Shown: in pieces, positions 20,107 to 29,382 of the stretch
Layout of the letters: the number at the start of each line of letters is the position of its first letter
Position numbering within the stretch: position 1 is the stretch's first letter
Assembly: GCA_944323075.1 (NCBI GenBank)
Contig: CALURC010000009.1
Location: 1 to 59,476, forward strand
Direction of reading: 5' to 3'
Source: an uncultured Alistipes sp.
GTDB taxonomy: Bacteria; Bacteroidota; Bacteroidia; Bacteroidales; Rikenellaceae
DNA length: 59,476 nt
Made by a program: the position numbers and the translations under genes
Notes under the pieces: model-generated
The model's input: only the letters and a program-made list of their open reading frames with translations
Told to the model about the DNA's origin: nothing
Databases searched by the model: none

Positions 20107-20637
20107 CTAAAACAAGTATGTAACTGTCAGGGCTAGTTTTGTTGGGCCTATGTAGTTTCCGGTTTTATTGCTAAAACACTTCGCACACGGCCAATTAGGT
20201 CGCTGCTTGTACCACAAACGAGCGTACCCAATACCGATCAGCGCTTCCAAATTCCAATGTGGAGAAAGGATCCAGTTATATCCATACGTGACACCGCCTC
20301 CCGCCAGATATCCATCGTATATCTTCTCCGGAGAAAAGGCGTAATATTGAGCTCCATGAAGATGAACTTCCAGGAAATGGCCTTCGAAAGGCTCACAAAA
20401 CCAATAGCGCAATTCAGGTTGTACCAACCAGAATCGAGCATCCGACTTCCATACAGTCCAAGGTCTGTAAGCACCAAATAGCTCCAAGGTCATTTGGCGA
20501 TCAATCTTGAACTCTATACCTGCATTAGGAGTCAGTGTTCCCCAATATAGCGCATTTGTTTTTACAGCAACATTTTGTGCCAAACATATTTGCACGAATC
20601 CGCAGAAAAGTGCTACGATAAGTAATAGTTTCCGCAT
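20107..20637 (-). CDS. DUF3575 outer-membrane protein, first gene of operon A
   Basis: A 176-residue protein with an N-terminal signal peptide (cleavage after CLAQ). The DUF3575 pattern is VAVKTNALYWGTLTPNAGIE, WLVQPELRYW, GGGVTYGYNWIL, HWNLEALIGIGYARL, ending in an aromatic residue typical of outer-membrane beta-barrels. It is the counterpart of the 194-residue gene at 36750-37334 in operon B (shared VKTN, PNxGIE, QPxxRYW, HWNLE, IGxGY). It precedes the DUF3868 gene by 4 bases. Confidence 0.8.
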   Translation of the reverse strand: MRKLLLIVALFCGFVQICLAQNVAVKTNALYWGTLTPNAGIEFKIDRQMTLELFGAYRPWTVWKSDARFWLVQPELRYWFCEPFEGHFLEVHLHGAQYYAFSPEKIYDGYLAGGGVTYGYNWILSPHWNLEALIGIGYARLWYKQRPNWPCAKCFSNKTGNYIGPTKLALTVTYLF

Positions 20638-20698
20638 ATCTTACTGGTTCAGTTCCACTTACTCGCAGTTGCTATATGGAAAGCATTTCAATCTTAGC

Positions 20699-20736
20699 AA
20701 ATTAGTCATCCTCTTGAGAATGAGGATGACTAATTT
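20699..20736 (-). promoter_or_regulatory. 15-bp stem-loop at the predicted 5' end of operon A mRNA
   Basis: Arms AAATTAGTCATCCTC (20699-20713) and GAGGATGACTAATTT (20722-20736) are perfectly complementary around an 8-base loop. The predicted transcription start (about 20735) falls at the edge of the stem, so the message would begin with the hairpin. On the plus strand the stem is followed by seven T's and would also act as a terminator. Confidence 0.7.
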
Positions 20737-20741
20737 TTTTG

Positions 20742-20773
20742 CAAAATTAGATAATATTTGCTATATACGCAAG
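20742..20773 (-). promoter_or_regulatory. Candidate promoter of fimbrial operon A
   Basis: Reading leftward, TTG (within CCTTG) is followed after 20 bases by TAATTTTG, a match to the Bacteroidales TTG/TTTG-N19-21-TAnnTTTG consensus. It lies about 105 bases upstream of the DUF3575 start. Confidence 0.65.
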
Positions 20774-22200
20774 GTGACGCGTTGCTAAAACAATCCAAAG
20801 AATTACGATTATCGCCCATTCTATCTATCGTCGAAGCATAATCAGGTATTGCGCCTTACTTCATAAGTGCCCCCAGATAGGAGCGGTATAACCGATTGAA
20901 ATAGTAAGGCATGAATCGTATTTACTGCGATCTCCTTGATGGAAAAGATTTGCATCAGAAGATCGTTCAGCATATCTTTTTTCTATTAATGAGTAATTGA
21001 TCGGGGTTAAAACGAAGGCTTTGATAAATTTGCGGTTGAAACTCGTCGAGGGCAAATTCGACTGTTTGATCATCTCCGGGCATGAAGCGACGTAGTATAA
21101 ATACGAAGTATCGAACGTTTGAAATCGAAATCCTCGCTTATGCGTCGGAATTCTGTTCAGATCTGTTTTCCGCCTGATAATTGGATAGATGCTTATAGTA
21201 TATTCGTTGCATAATGCAATGGGAGTATATTAGGAAACACAATATGATTTCTGTGGGTTCCAGAGTCTTTTCGCAAAACAGACCTCACCAGAATGCGAAT
21301 ACCATTTCACATGCCGCAATCTCTTCCAGCTCTCTTCATTGTGTCAAAAGAGAACTTTTCCCATAACATGAAATAGAAAAGGCTTTCTATAAATTTTCCA
21401 TTCAACAAGGAAGAGTATTGATGTTCTTCGAATAGATTATACAATTAAATATCAGTGTGATAAACAATGAAAATTTGTGCGTTTCGTTGGCGTTTTATGG
21501 TCTTATATGGTGTGGTTGGTTTGTTTATATACATTATTTTGTTTATCCTAGGGGTTATTAAAACAGGAGGACAAACATATGGGAAGACCGAAAAGATTAT
21601 ACCTGCTTGGCAGATACTGGTCTTGTGTCCTCAAAGATGAAGAAGCGGACAAAGCCACCTTTGTTATATTGACTTGGAATCGGCAGATTATCTGTGGAAC
21701 GGCAAAAGTCTTTGCAATGGTTGTTGGCTGGAACCAAAACAGAAATCAAGGTTGTGGTGAATTGGTCGCAGTCTGTTACTCATTTTAGATGACTTGTTGC
21801 TCGTACCTTTTGATGTCAAGAAATAATTAGAAATTATTGAGGATAAAGTATGAAAGGGTTATAGTTGAGTGGTTTTTTCGGTTTTATTTTACATAAAGCG
21901 CATATCGTCATTTTGTAGAGGAACTTATGGCTTTGTAACATGGAGTTAGTGTCGAAGTTAATTACTTAGCAATTAGTTAGGTTGTAGGTTGATTTTAAGA
22001 TTTATCACATGTAAGTAAACTAAGGCAAAGGCTGCATTTTTGATGTTTTTACAGAAAGGATGTTTAAATCTTACAGTGAATATAAATCATTCGGCATCTA
22101 CTAAAGTCTGTGGACTTAACATGAATCGGAGTTATATGAAAGTTAGAGGCCGTATCAGATAAACTGCCTTTACTTCCATACAACTCCTTATGACTTTATT
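20774..22200. other. Gene-poor region with decayed sequence
   Basis: No intact gene of clear family. A 38-codon minus-strand frame at 20967-21083 (ATG to TGA) has protein-like composition but is too short to assign. The stretch 21388-21530 resembles 9888-10025 on the other side of operon A. An integrase-like remnant begins at 21579. Base composition is AT-rich and the reading frames are broken, as expected of the leftovers of an old insertion. Confidence 0.5.
21579..21788 (+). pseudogene. Possible remnant of a tyrosine-integrase N-terminus
   Basis: It begins with a good Shine-Dalgarno (AGGAGG) and MGRPK, the same first five residues as the integrase at 27036. In a neighbouring frame YIDLESADYLWNGK recalls the LYLDIYSKG region of Bacteroides integrases. 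No catalytic domain follows. The assignment depends on assuming frameshifts, so it is tentative. Confidence 0.3.
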
Positions 22201-22231
22201 AATTTTGGTAAGTTGCATTCTTGCCAAAATT
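22201..22231 (-). terminator. Hairpin downstream of the GH106 gene
   Basis: AATTTTGGTAAG (22201-22212) pairs with CTTGCCAAAATT (22220-22231) with one G-T pair, 8 bases beyond the stop codon. The T-run on the minus strand is poor, so efficiency is uncertain. Confidence 0.5.
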
Positions 22232-22238
22232 GAGTGTC

Positions 22239-25200
22239 CTATTTAATATAGTGCAAGCCTGATACACCTGTCAGTTTTACAGGACCCAGTAATCCTGATG
22301 TCTGAAGTGCAGATTCTGGTTTCCATGTTATTACATTCGCCCAAGTAGTTCGTTGGTCAGATGGCTTATTCAAGTCCCCGATAATACGGTTAACCCAATT
22401 ATTGACTACTTCTATCTCCAATGTGTTCTCTCCTTCTTTCAACATGCCAGTAACAGGAAGGCGGAAGGGTGACGTCCATACACCTCCTATATATTGGCCG
22501 TTCAGCTTTACCTTTGCCATTACCATCACATTGCCCAAATCAAGATAGTAGAAATCAGACTTCATATCTTCCATGCGGAAAACGGTCTTGTATACAGCCG
22601 TTCCAGAGAAATAGCGGATGTCCTCATCTTCGGACTCTGTCCAGCTTCTAAGACTATCCATATCTACATCCTTTTCAACTGTTCCGTCCATAGATTTGAA
22701 ATGGACTTTCCATGAACCGGTGATTTCTTGAGACTCGGAAGAAACGGGGTAATTTTTCCCTTCATGGAATTGCTTCCCGGAATTACGGAAGACAACAAAT
22801 ACACTCTCATTCTTATCCAGTTGCAGGTTTACAGATGTTCCTTTCTCTGTGTATGTATATTCCGGCAAATATCGGATTTCACCCGTAAGAGGATTCCATA
22901 GTTCGGGCTGCATATCCTTTGTCCTGAACTCCGGACTTATAGATATGGGAGATTCTGACTGGTTGGACACGAAATAAATTTCGCCGTCTAAACGGTGACG
23001 GTGAATGAATAGAACCGGATCTTCTAAATTTGTCTTCATATCGGGAAGTATCCCGTTCTCTAACAGCAGAGATTCTAAAGAATAAGAACGGTTGTATATC
23101 GTCCCTTTACCGTATTTGCGGACAGGAGAGCTGACATCGCCCCACATTTCTGCGGCCATTGATGCAACATGACGGTCGGATTCAGGATAGTTCTTGAGAC
23201 TGGGAGACTTCGAGGGTGCATCGCCCATGACTATCAGGCCGTCATTTACGAACGATTTGAGTTTCTCCAATATCTCGGGACGCATCGTTTTCAAATCGGG
23301 CAGGACCAGAACTCTGTATTTCATACCTCCTTTTAAGGTAAGATATCCGTCATGTACCGAAGCATACTTCAACAAAACTTCTCCGTTGATATAATCGAAT
23401 GAATAACCTTTGGGCAAAGGAGGATCTATGGCTCCTGTCATCTTAGGTGCATCTTCACCGATGAAGTAGGCTACATCAGCCACATAATCTCCACGTTGGA
23501 GCATTATATTACAACGCTTCAGATAATCTACAAACATTCCCAAATGACCGTACCAAGTGTTGTGACGGTTAAATTCACTGCCAAAAGGAGCATTTATGCC
23601 CGGGAAACGGTCATCATATGGTTGGTGGATATTTACACTGAGAAGCGTTGCATTGATACCCTCCGTAAAAAAGCGGTCTCCACGCTGTTTCATTTCATAG
23701 GGATAACGGGCAAAATCTCTTCCCGCAACGGTAAATGATTCCGCCCATACTTTATTTTTGCCATAAATGTGTGCACACGAGGAAGCGGCACGGTTCTCTA
23801 TATCTCCCAAAGTGCCTTCGCTCCAGAATTCTCCGGCCACCTCATCAGATTGCCCGCCGTATTGCAAAAATTCTCCTGGAAATCCCCAGTGACCGTAATT
23901 TTCCAGCCAGGTAGTAAGGCCATGCTGATGGCTTATTTCACGAAGGGTACTCACATATTCATAAGATACCAAATCTGCAACCAACCTTCGCAAGTCCCAG
24001 AGGAAACGGTCGGATATTTCAGGACTTCCAACAACCTCACCGTGTAATACAGGAAGATACGGAACGGGGCTGTAACCGTAGGCTGCCATGAACTTATGCT
24101 CCATGTCATCCGTCCAGTTCATACCACCGGTCTCGTAGCTATCCATGACTGTAACTTTAAAGCATTTACGGTCTTCGGCAGGAATACGCTTCAGTATCTC
24201 TCCAAGAAAAGCGTCAAAATGATGTTTAAGGTGTTCTCCATTCATTTTATCTACCTCCAAACCGGTAGCATCAGGAGTTGCCGGACTGTTGTGTATTCCT
24301 GTCGTTTTCATCGCATAACGCACCACTTGCCATTTACCTTCCGGCAAGCTACATTTCAACACGCCGTCCTGAACATTAGATGACAGGTCAATAATCTTCG
24401 TTGAATCAATAACCAACGATTTGTCTGCAACCTCAGGCTGTTCATCCCACAGATAATCTTTCCACATGGGAAGAGGGGTGGGGAACATTTTTGCCAAAGA
24501 CTTCTCTGCATAACGCTCCGTAGACGGCTTTGAAGACAACGTTAGTTTACAGTTGCCATCTCCGCTTTCGCTCATCTCAAATTTGTAGACCTTTGAACTA
24601 TTGTCAGGAAGAGAGATGACTATCGGAGCCAAAGGAATAAAGCCCACATGTAGATTTATATTACTTCTGTCAATATCAAATTCTTTTAACAGCTTAAACG
24701 AGTCACCTTCCTTTGTGTAAATCTTGCCGTAACTCTTTATCGGAGCGTCGGTATTAAAGACCAAAGAGCGCATGCCGGCGACAGGAGCTTCCAATTCCAT
24801 GCTTAATGCCGTACCTGCTTTCTTCGTAAAACTCCATTGCTCCGATATTTCTGGAACAACAGGATAGGCCAATACCTTTACGTCTTGGGATTCTTCTATC
24901 TCAGGCAATACTATTTCAAGGTCTTTGCCTCCATCGACCGATATACCGGCATGAGCAAGGTACCTCATGCTCTGATTGCTCTTGATCCACGGGCCGCCGG
25001 ACTGACTCCAGCCCGGACTATTGAAAATCCCTATTTCTATACCAAGATCTGTCGCTGTCTTCAATGCTGTATGAAGAATATCCCACCACTCTTCACTTAG
25101 GAATTTCACATTACCTTCTGCAACTTCGGGCAAACCTACATTCCCAATAAAGGCTCTGTTGATACCCACTTTCTTCATGGCTTGCAGATCCTTTATCACT

Positions 25201-25385
25201 CCGTCCTTTGACAGGTTGTTCGATGTCCAATACCAGAAAGTTGCCATTTGAGTAGAATCTGGAACAGTGCTGAATGCCGTCTCCAGATTTTCAAATGTCA
25301 TTTCATCCCGGCTCTCATCTTTGCAGCTTGTTGTGCTAAGAAACAGACTTACAAGACCAAATAATAAGTAATATCTTGTTCTCAT
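22239..25385 (-). CDS. GH106-like glycoside hydrolase lipoprotein (alpha-L-rhamnosidase family)
   Basis: A 1048-residue lipoprotein (lipobox STTSC, then KDESRDE). The N-terminal half has the pattern I associate with GH106: PDSTQMATFWYWTSNNLSKDG, GIEIGIFNSPGWSQSGGPWI, CFKVTVMDSYETGGMNWTDD, WAESFTVAGRDFARYP. The C-terminus holds a beta-sandwich with the LDLGNVMVMAKVKLNGQYIG signature and a conserved VNNWVNRIIGD. The family releases L-rhamnose from plant pectins, notably rhamnogalacturonan II. The protein would be anchored in the periplasm or outer membrane. No SusC/SusD pair or sensor is visible nearby, so this is not a complete utilisation locus in the window. Confidence 0.75.
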   Translation of the reverse strand: MRTRYYLLFGLVSLFLSTTSCKDESRDEMTFENLETAFSTVPDSTQMATFWYWTSNNLSKDGVIKDLQAMKKVGINRAFIGNVGLPEVAEGNVKFLSEEWWDILHTALKTATDLGIEIGIFNSPGWSQSGGPWIKSNQSMRYLAHAGISVDGGKDLEIVLPEIEESQDVKVLAYPVVPEISEQWSFTKKAGTALSMELEAPVAGMRSLVFNTDAPIKSYGKIYTKEGDSFKLLKEFDIDRSNINLHVGFIPLAPIVISLPDNSSKVYKFEMSESGDGNCKLTLSSKPSTERYAEKSLAKMFPTPLPMWKDYLWDEQPEVADKSLVIDSTKIIDLSSNVQDGVLKCSLPEGKWQVVRYAMKTTGIHNSPATPDATGLEVDKMNGEHLKHHFDAFLGEILKRIPAEDRKCFKVTVMDSYETGGMNWTDDMEHKFMAAYGYSPVPYLPVLHGEVVGSPEISDRFLWDLRRLVADLVSYEYVSTLREISHQHGLTTWLENYGHWGFPGEFLQYGGQSDEVAGEFWSEGTLGDIENRAASSCAHIYGKNKVWAESFTVAGRDFARYPYEMKQRGDRFFTEGINATLLSVNIHQPYDDRFPGINAPFGSEFNRHNTWYGHLGMFVDYLKRCNIMLQRGDYVADVAYFIGEDAPKMTGAIDPPLPKGYSFDYINGEVLLKYASVHDGYLTLKGGMKYRVLVLPDLKTMRPEILEKLKSFVNDGLIVMGDAPSKSPSLKNYPESDRHVASMAAEMWGDVSSPVRKYGKGTIYNRSYSLESLLLENGILPDMKTNLEDPVLFIHRHRLDGEIYFVSNQSESPISISPEFRTKDMQPELWNPLTGEIRYLPEYTYTEKGTSVNLQLDKNESVFVVFRNSGKQFHEGKNYPVSSESQEITGSWKVHFKSMDGTVEKDVDMDSLRSWTESEDEDIRYFSGTAVYKTVFRMEDMKSDFYYLDLGNVMVMAKVKLNGQYIGGVWTSPFRLPVTGMLKEGENTLEIEVVNNWVNRIIGDLNKPSDQRTTWANVITWKPESALQTSGLLGPVKLTGVSGLHYIK

Positions 25386-25870
25386 TTAAAAAAGTTTAGT
25401 GTGCGAAAATACTGAAAACCAACACGTAATCAATTAATTGTATTTATGAAAACACCTTAAAATTATGAAATTTTAAGGTGTTAACTATCATATTGACATT
25501 GTGTTATGAAGTAGTAAGGTTTATTACAAAAGTAGAAATTTATTCTCAATAAAGAAAGAACATTTTCGATAGGTGTCAATTTGGCAAGGATTAAAGCAAT
25601 GAGGGGATTTATAATATGTATATATGCTTAGTTATAAATGATATACATTGTGTGAAAGAGTTGCAAGGGGACCAACTGGGTAAATACAATTAAAAAAAAC
25701 AATTATTTGCTTCCGTTTATCACTTTTGTTTGTATTAGATGATTAATATGTGAGTTGATAATTAAAGAAGAGGGGTAATTGTGTGAATGAAATATTCTAA
25801 GCCATACGGCCTGTTTACAACGCAATGTGTGTGTCGCGCTGTCTCTTGTTACCTTTTTTACCCTTAATTC
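25386..25870. other. Intergenic region upstream of the GH106 gene
   Basis: No gene. Contains a perfect 14-bp inverted repeat at 25451-25482 and a leftward TACTTTTG (25527-25534) that could be the -7 element for the GH106 gene. The remaining 300 bases are AT-rich and show nothing further. Confidence 0.5.
25451..25482 (-). promoter_or_regulatory. Perfect inverted repeat in the GH106 leader
   Basis: AACACCTTAAAATT (25451-25464) and AATTTTAAGGTGTT (25469-25482) with a 4-base loop, 66 bases upstream of the start and downstream of a possible -7 element. It could be an attenuator stem or an operator. Confidence 0.5.
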
Positions 25871-26786
25871 TTAGAAAATCACGGTAACACCAAGAGATGG
25901 GAGCAGTGTTCCGCTCTCTTGACGGATATATTTCATTTTGTATCGTTGGTCGGTAATTGGATCCGATGGGTTGTCGATAACTCCGGTACTGATCAATACA
26001 TCTGGCTGACGAAGTTTGCTCCCTGTAATGTTTTGCAGATCGACGTATATTCCCAACATGCAATTCTTGAAATAGAAGGTTTTGTCGATTCGTATGTCGA
26101 GCTGTGCAAAACTACTCAGCCGTTGACTATTGTATGCATCATAATCGTAGTATGGACGGCCTTGTGCATCCCATGCCTCTTTGAGAGACGACTTGTCGAC
26201 ATCGTAGGGCGTATATGGTGCACCGCCTATCGCACTTAATTTGGCTCCTATACTCCATGCACGAGGAAGATCGTATGTGCCGCTCAGGTTGGCAACAAAA
26301 CGATTGTCCCACGACGATGCAATGTAGGGTGAATGGCGGTCGGCCCGATATTCACTCGTGTAAATCGTGACTGATCCGACCAGGTTGAGTTTTTCCGGAA
26401 TCTGCCATTTGGCCATAAATTCCACGCCGTAGGCCCGTCCCGATGCCGAAGAAACGAGTGGCTCGTCGCCTACTGTTCCGTAATCATTTCCTTTACATGT
26501 GAGTGGGATGCTGTCTGCCAACGACAGTGGAATGTCCGAATAATATTTATAGAATCCCTCAACGGAAAGAATGACCCGATCTTGAATACGCCGAGTGATG
26601 CCTACTGCGGCTTCTTTTACCTCCATATACTGCAGGTCGCGATTGACCCAAACGTCTTCTTGGTCCTTATAGCCAAGTGCAGTGAATGGGGGTAGTTGGT
26701 AGTAGATTCCTGCACTGCCGCCGACAGACCACCAGTCGTTCAATGCGTAGGAGGCGGAGATACGTGGAGAAAGCTGACGCCAAAAT
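25871..26786 (-). pseudogene. TonB-dependent receptor, C-terminal fragment
   Basis: About 305 residues of outer-membrane barrel. Reading begins at QFWRQLSPRISASYAL, the conserved SPR segment in the barrel of CarboxypepD_reg-type receptors. It continues through strand-rich sequence (GRAYGVEFMAKWQIP, WSIGAKLSAIGGAPYTPYD) to a C-terminal phenylalanine (TVIF), the usual end of a barrel. There is no start codon of its own; the frame runs a few codons into the inserted element. The missing N-terminal part is at 49101-50564. Joining the two at the shared CAAAAT puts both in the same frame. Confidence 0.85.
26781..26786. repeat. attL core candidate (left end of the integrative element)
   Basis: CAAAAT at the point where receptor coding sequence stops; the same six bases occur at 49096-49101 at the other receptor fragment. 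An alternative shared hexamer, TTTTGC (26801-26806 and 49091-49096), would not keep the receptor in frame. Confidence 0.6.
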
Positions 26787-26936
26787 TGTTTATGTTTAAG
26801 TTTTGCGATAAGAAAACAAAATCGAAACAAGTGAAAACAAAGTAACTAAAAGAAGTGTAATATATTGGTATTCAATTATAATTGATTGTATTTTTTGATT
26901 CCTTTGGCGAAACATAAATTTCCATAAATTCCTTAT

Positions 26937-26957
26937 ATTTGTTGCGTATTTGTTACG
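26937..26957 (+). repeat. Candidate integrase arm-type site, left end
   Basis: Two tandem ATTTGTTRCG-type units. The same 21-base arrangement recurs at 49021-49041 in the same orientation, with 18 of 21 bases identical. Confidence 0.5.
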
Positions 26958-26976
26958 TGAAACAAAACAATTATTG

Positions 26977-26984
26977 TACCTTTG
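26977..26984 (+). promoter_or_regulatory. Promoter -7 element of the integrase genes
   Basis: TACCTTTG matches TAnnTTTG, 51 bases upstream of the first integrase ATG. A TTTG lies 24 bases further upstream, a slightly long spacing. The element overlaps the presumed attachment region, as is common for integrase promoters. Confidence 0.6.
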
Positions 26985-27035
26985 CAGAAGAAAAACAATA
27001 CGTTGCTTGACGGCAAGGACAATTTTGAATGATTT

Positions 27036-28220
27036 ATGGGAAGACCGAAGAAGACAACCAAGGCGAAAGAGCCTGTGCGCATCCGGGAGCGCAAGCTCGC
27101 AAACGGCAACAGGAGCCTCTATCTTGACATCTATTCAAAAGGTGTGCGCAAGGTGGAGTCGCTTGGCGTGTACCTTGTACCGGAGAATACGCCTCTTGAC
27201 AAGATACAGAACGAACATGCGAGAAGCGTTGCCGAGAAGATAAAGTCGGAGCGCATCATCGCGCTGCAGAACTACGGCATAGCCAACCTTGACAAGGTGA
27301 TGAAAGCCTCGATGCCACTTCTCGCGTATCTTGAAAAATACGCCAGCGAGGGGAACGGCCTGACCGAATCAACCATGAAAGGACGTAAGTTCATGCGGCG
27401 CAAGGTGGAGGAATACCTACGTTCAACCGGACGGCTCAACATATCCATGCTGGAGGTTGATTTGGATTTCTGCCGTGGCTTCATCAATTTCCTCCGCACG
27501 GCGAAGAACAAGCGACTGAAAAACGAAGAAAGGACGATAAGCAATTGTACGGGACTACAGACACAGGCCGTGCTTACAGCAGCGTTGAACACGGCACTGC
27601 GTGACGGTATCATCGAGCGCAACCCCATGACCTTGCTGACATCCAAGGAACGCTTCCACCAGCAGGAAAGCCAAAGGGTCTATCTCACCATCGATGAATT
27701 GAAAAGAATGATGGCCACTCCCTGCGATGACGGGGAACTGAAAAAGGCATTCCTGTTCGCCTGTTTTACGGGGCTGCGTCTCAGCGACATCCGCACGTTC
27801 ACATGGAACAAGGTGCTGACAACGCCCAACGATTCCACCCGTTATATAAGGGTCAGGATGCTCAAGACGCAGCAGGTCGTCAACGTGCCGCTTTCCAAGG
27901 ATGCCCTCGGCTATCTCCGTGAGATGGAAGACGGGGACGAGCCAATCTTCCGCCTGTCAAGCGCGGCTTCCGTCATAGAGCAAAGGCTGGCGGAATGGGC
28001 GAAGAAAGCCGGGATAGAGAAGCACGTGACCTTTCACGTGAGCCGCCACAGCTACGCGACGATGATGCTGACCATAGGAGTTGACATCTACACGGTGAGC
28101 AAGCTGCTCGGTCACAAGAACGTGGCGACCACTCAGATATACGCGAAAATAATCGACCAGAAGAAGATTGATGCCGTCAATATGATGGACAGGTTCTTCG
28201 ACAAAGACAGGCAGGCATGA
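27036..28220 (+). CDS. Tyrosine recombinase/integrase 1
   Basis: A 394-residue protein starting MGRPKK. The N-terminal arm-binding region (LYLDIYSKGVRKVESLGVYLVP) and SAM-like core-binding domain are followed by the catalytic domain with the expected residues: arginine in CFTGLRLSDIRTF, the HxxR box HVSRHSYA, and the histidine and tyrosine of LLGHKNVATTQIYA. It is typical of Bacteroides integrative elements. Its last four bases overlap the start of a second integrase (ATGA), so both are made from one message. The pair probably catalyses integration and excision at the CAAAAT-containing sites. Confidence 0.9.
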   Translation: MGRPKKTTKAKEPVRIRERKLANGNRSLYLDIYSKGVRKVESLGVYLVPENTPLDKIQNEHARSVAEKIKSERIIALQNYGIANLDKVMKASMPLLAYLEKYASEGNGLTESTMKGRKFMRRKVEEYLRSTGRLNISMLEVDLDFCRGFINFLRTAKNKRLKNEERTISNCTGLQTQAVLTAALNTALRDGIIERNPMTLLTSKERFHQQESQRVYLTIDELKRMMATPCDDGELKKAFLFACFTGLRLSDIRTFTWNKVLTTPNDSTRYIRVRMLKTQQVVNVPLSKDALGYLREMEDGDEPIFRLSSAASVIEQRLAEWAKKAGIEKHVTFHVSRHSYATMMLTIGVDIYTVSKLLGHKNVATTQIYAKIIDQKKIDAVNMMDRFFDKDRQA

Positions 28221-29359
28221 GGATAGAGATACGGACACGCGAGCTGAAGAACGGCAACAGGACAATATACCTTGATTATTATGACAAGGGCAAGCGGTGG
28301 TATGAATATCCCAAACTGTACCTTGTCCCTGATTCCGCTCCACATGCAAAGGAACAGAACAAGAACGCGATGGACAAGGCAATCGCCATCAGAGCCAGAC
28401 GGCTGCTCGGCGAGACACCGGAAGAGGACGGTAGCCCGTTGAAGGAGGCTGACAAAATTCTTGTGAGCACTTGGATGGACGAATACGCCAAAGCCATGCA
28501 CGCGAACGCAGGGCTTTCCTCAACTTATCTCAAACACTTCGACACCCTTATCCGCATGGTGAACGACTATCTCGCGCACATCAAAAGCCCGCGTCTCACA
28601 ATGGACTGCATAGACAGGGAGTTCTACCGGGGATTCCTGCACTACATGACCGATGTCTATGAATGCCGGACTTCCGACGGTGGAACAAGACGGCTGGCCA
28701 AATCTACCATGCACCTGTTTCAATTAAAGATGAATACGATGCTCAATCAGGCGGCAAGGGACGGTGTCATCAAGTGCAACCCCTATCACCTGCTGTCAAG
28801 GGACGAGCGGATAAAGAAGCCGACTGACCAACGCGATTTCCTGACACGTGAGGAACTGCACAGGCTGATGGAGGTGGAGACACGAAGCTCTACGACCAAG
28901 ATGGCATTCCTGTTCAGCTGTTTCACAGGTCTGCGCTACAGTGACCTGAAACAATTGAAGTGGGGCAACATCGAGCGGTCACAGTCCGGGATGGCGATAA
29001 GGATAGAGGCGATGAAAAAGACGGAAAAGCCCGTAACCGTTCCTTTGGGTACAAACGCAATGGCATGGATGCCTGAGCGCGGTGACAAGACACTTGACGA
29101 TTTTGTCTTTGACATAGGCACATGCGGAGGTTGCAACACCGTCCTGAAGAAGATGGCGAAAAGAGCCGGAATCAACAAACGGGTCTCTTTCCATACCGGG
29201 AGGCACAGCTTCGCAACGCTGACCCTCGCCGCCACGAATGACATTGCTACGGTGAGCCGACTGCTTGGCCACACCTCTGTCGCAACGACACAGATTTATG
29301 CGGAGGTGCTGATGGAGGACAAAATAGCCGCCGTAAACAAACTGAATGGCATATTTTAA
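28217..29359 (+). CDS. Tyrosine recombinase/integrase 2
   Basis: A 380-residue paralogue of the preceding gene with the same layout: TIYLDYYDKGKRWYEYPKLYL near the N-terminus, CFTGLRYSDLKQL, HTGRHSFATL and LLGHTSVATTQIYAEV with all catalytic residues present. The start codon overlaps the upstream stop. Tandem integrases with both active sites intact are known in several Bacteroides mobile elements, where both may be needed; which one is essential here cannot be told. Confidence 0.9.
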   Translation: MRIEIRTRELKNGNRTIYLDYYDKGKRWYEYPKLYLVPDSAPHAKEQNKNAMDKAIAIRARRLLGETPEEDGSPLKEADKILVSTWMDEYAKAMHANAGLSSTYLKHFDTLIRMVNDYLAHIKSPRLTMDCIDREFYRGFLHYMTDVYECRTSDGGTRRLAKSTMHLFQLKMNTMLNQAARDGVIKCNPYHLLSRDERIKKPTDQRDFLTREELHRLMEVETRSSTTKMAFLFSCFTGLRYSDLKQLKWGNIERSQSGMAIRIEAMKKTEKPVTVPLGTNAMAWMPERGDKTLDDFVFDIGTCGGCNTVLKKMAKRAGINKRVSFHTGRHSFATLTLAATNDIATVSRLLGHTSVATTQIYAEVLMEDKIAAVNKLNGIF

Positions 29360-29382
29360 TTCGATAAGCTAAGCCCCTTTTT

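Noticed and set aside
20861-21073. 70-codon minus-strand frame
   Set aside because: No homology-like features; a different, shorter frame over the same bases has better protein-like composition, and the region is decayed.
26801-26806. TTTTGC as the attachment core (also at 49091-49096)
   Set aside because: Joining the receptor halves there adds stops and breaks the frame, whereas joining at CAAAAT keeps the two halves in frame.
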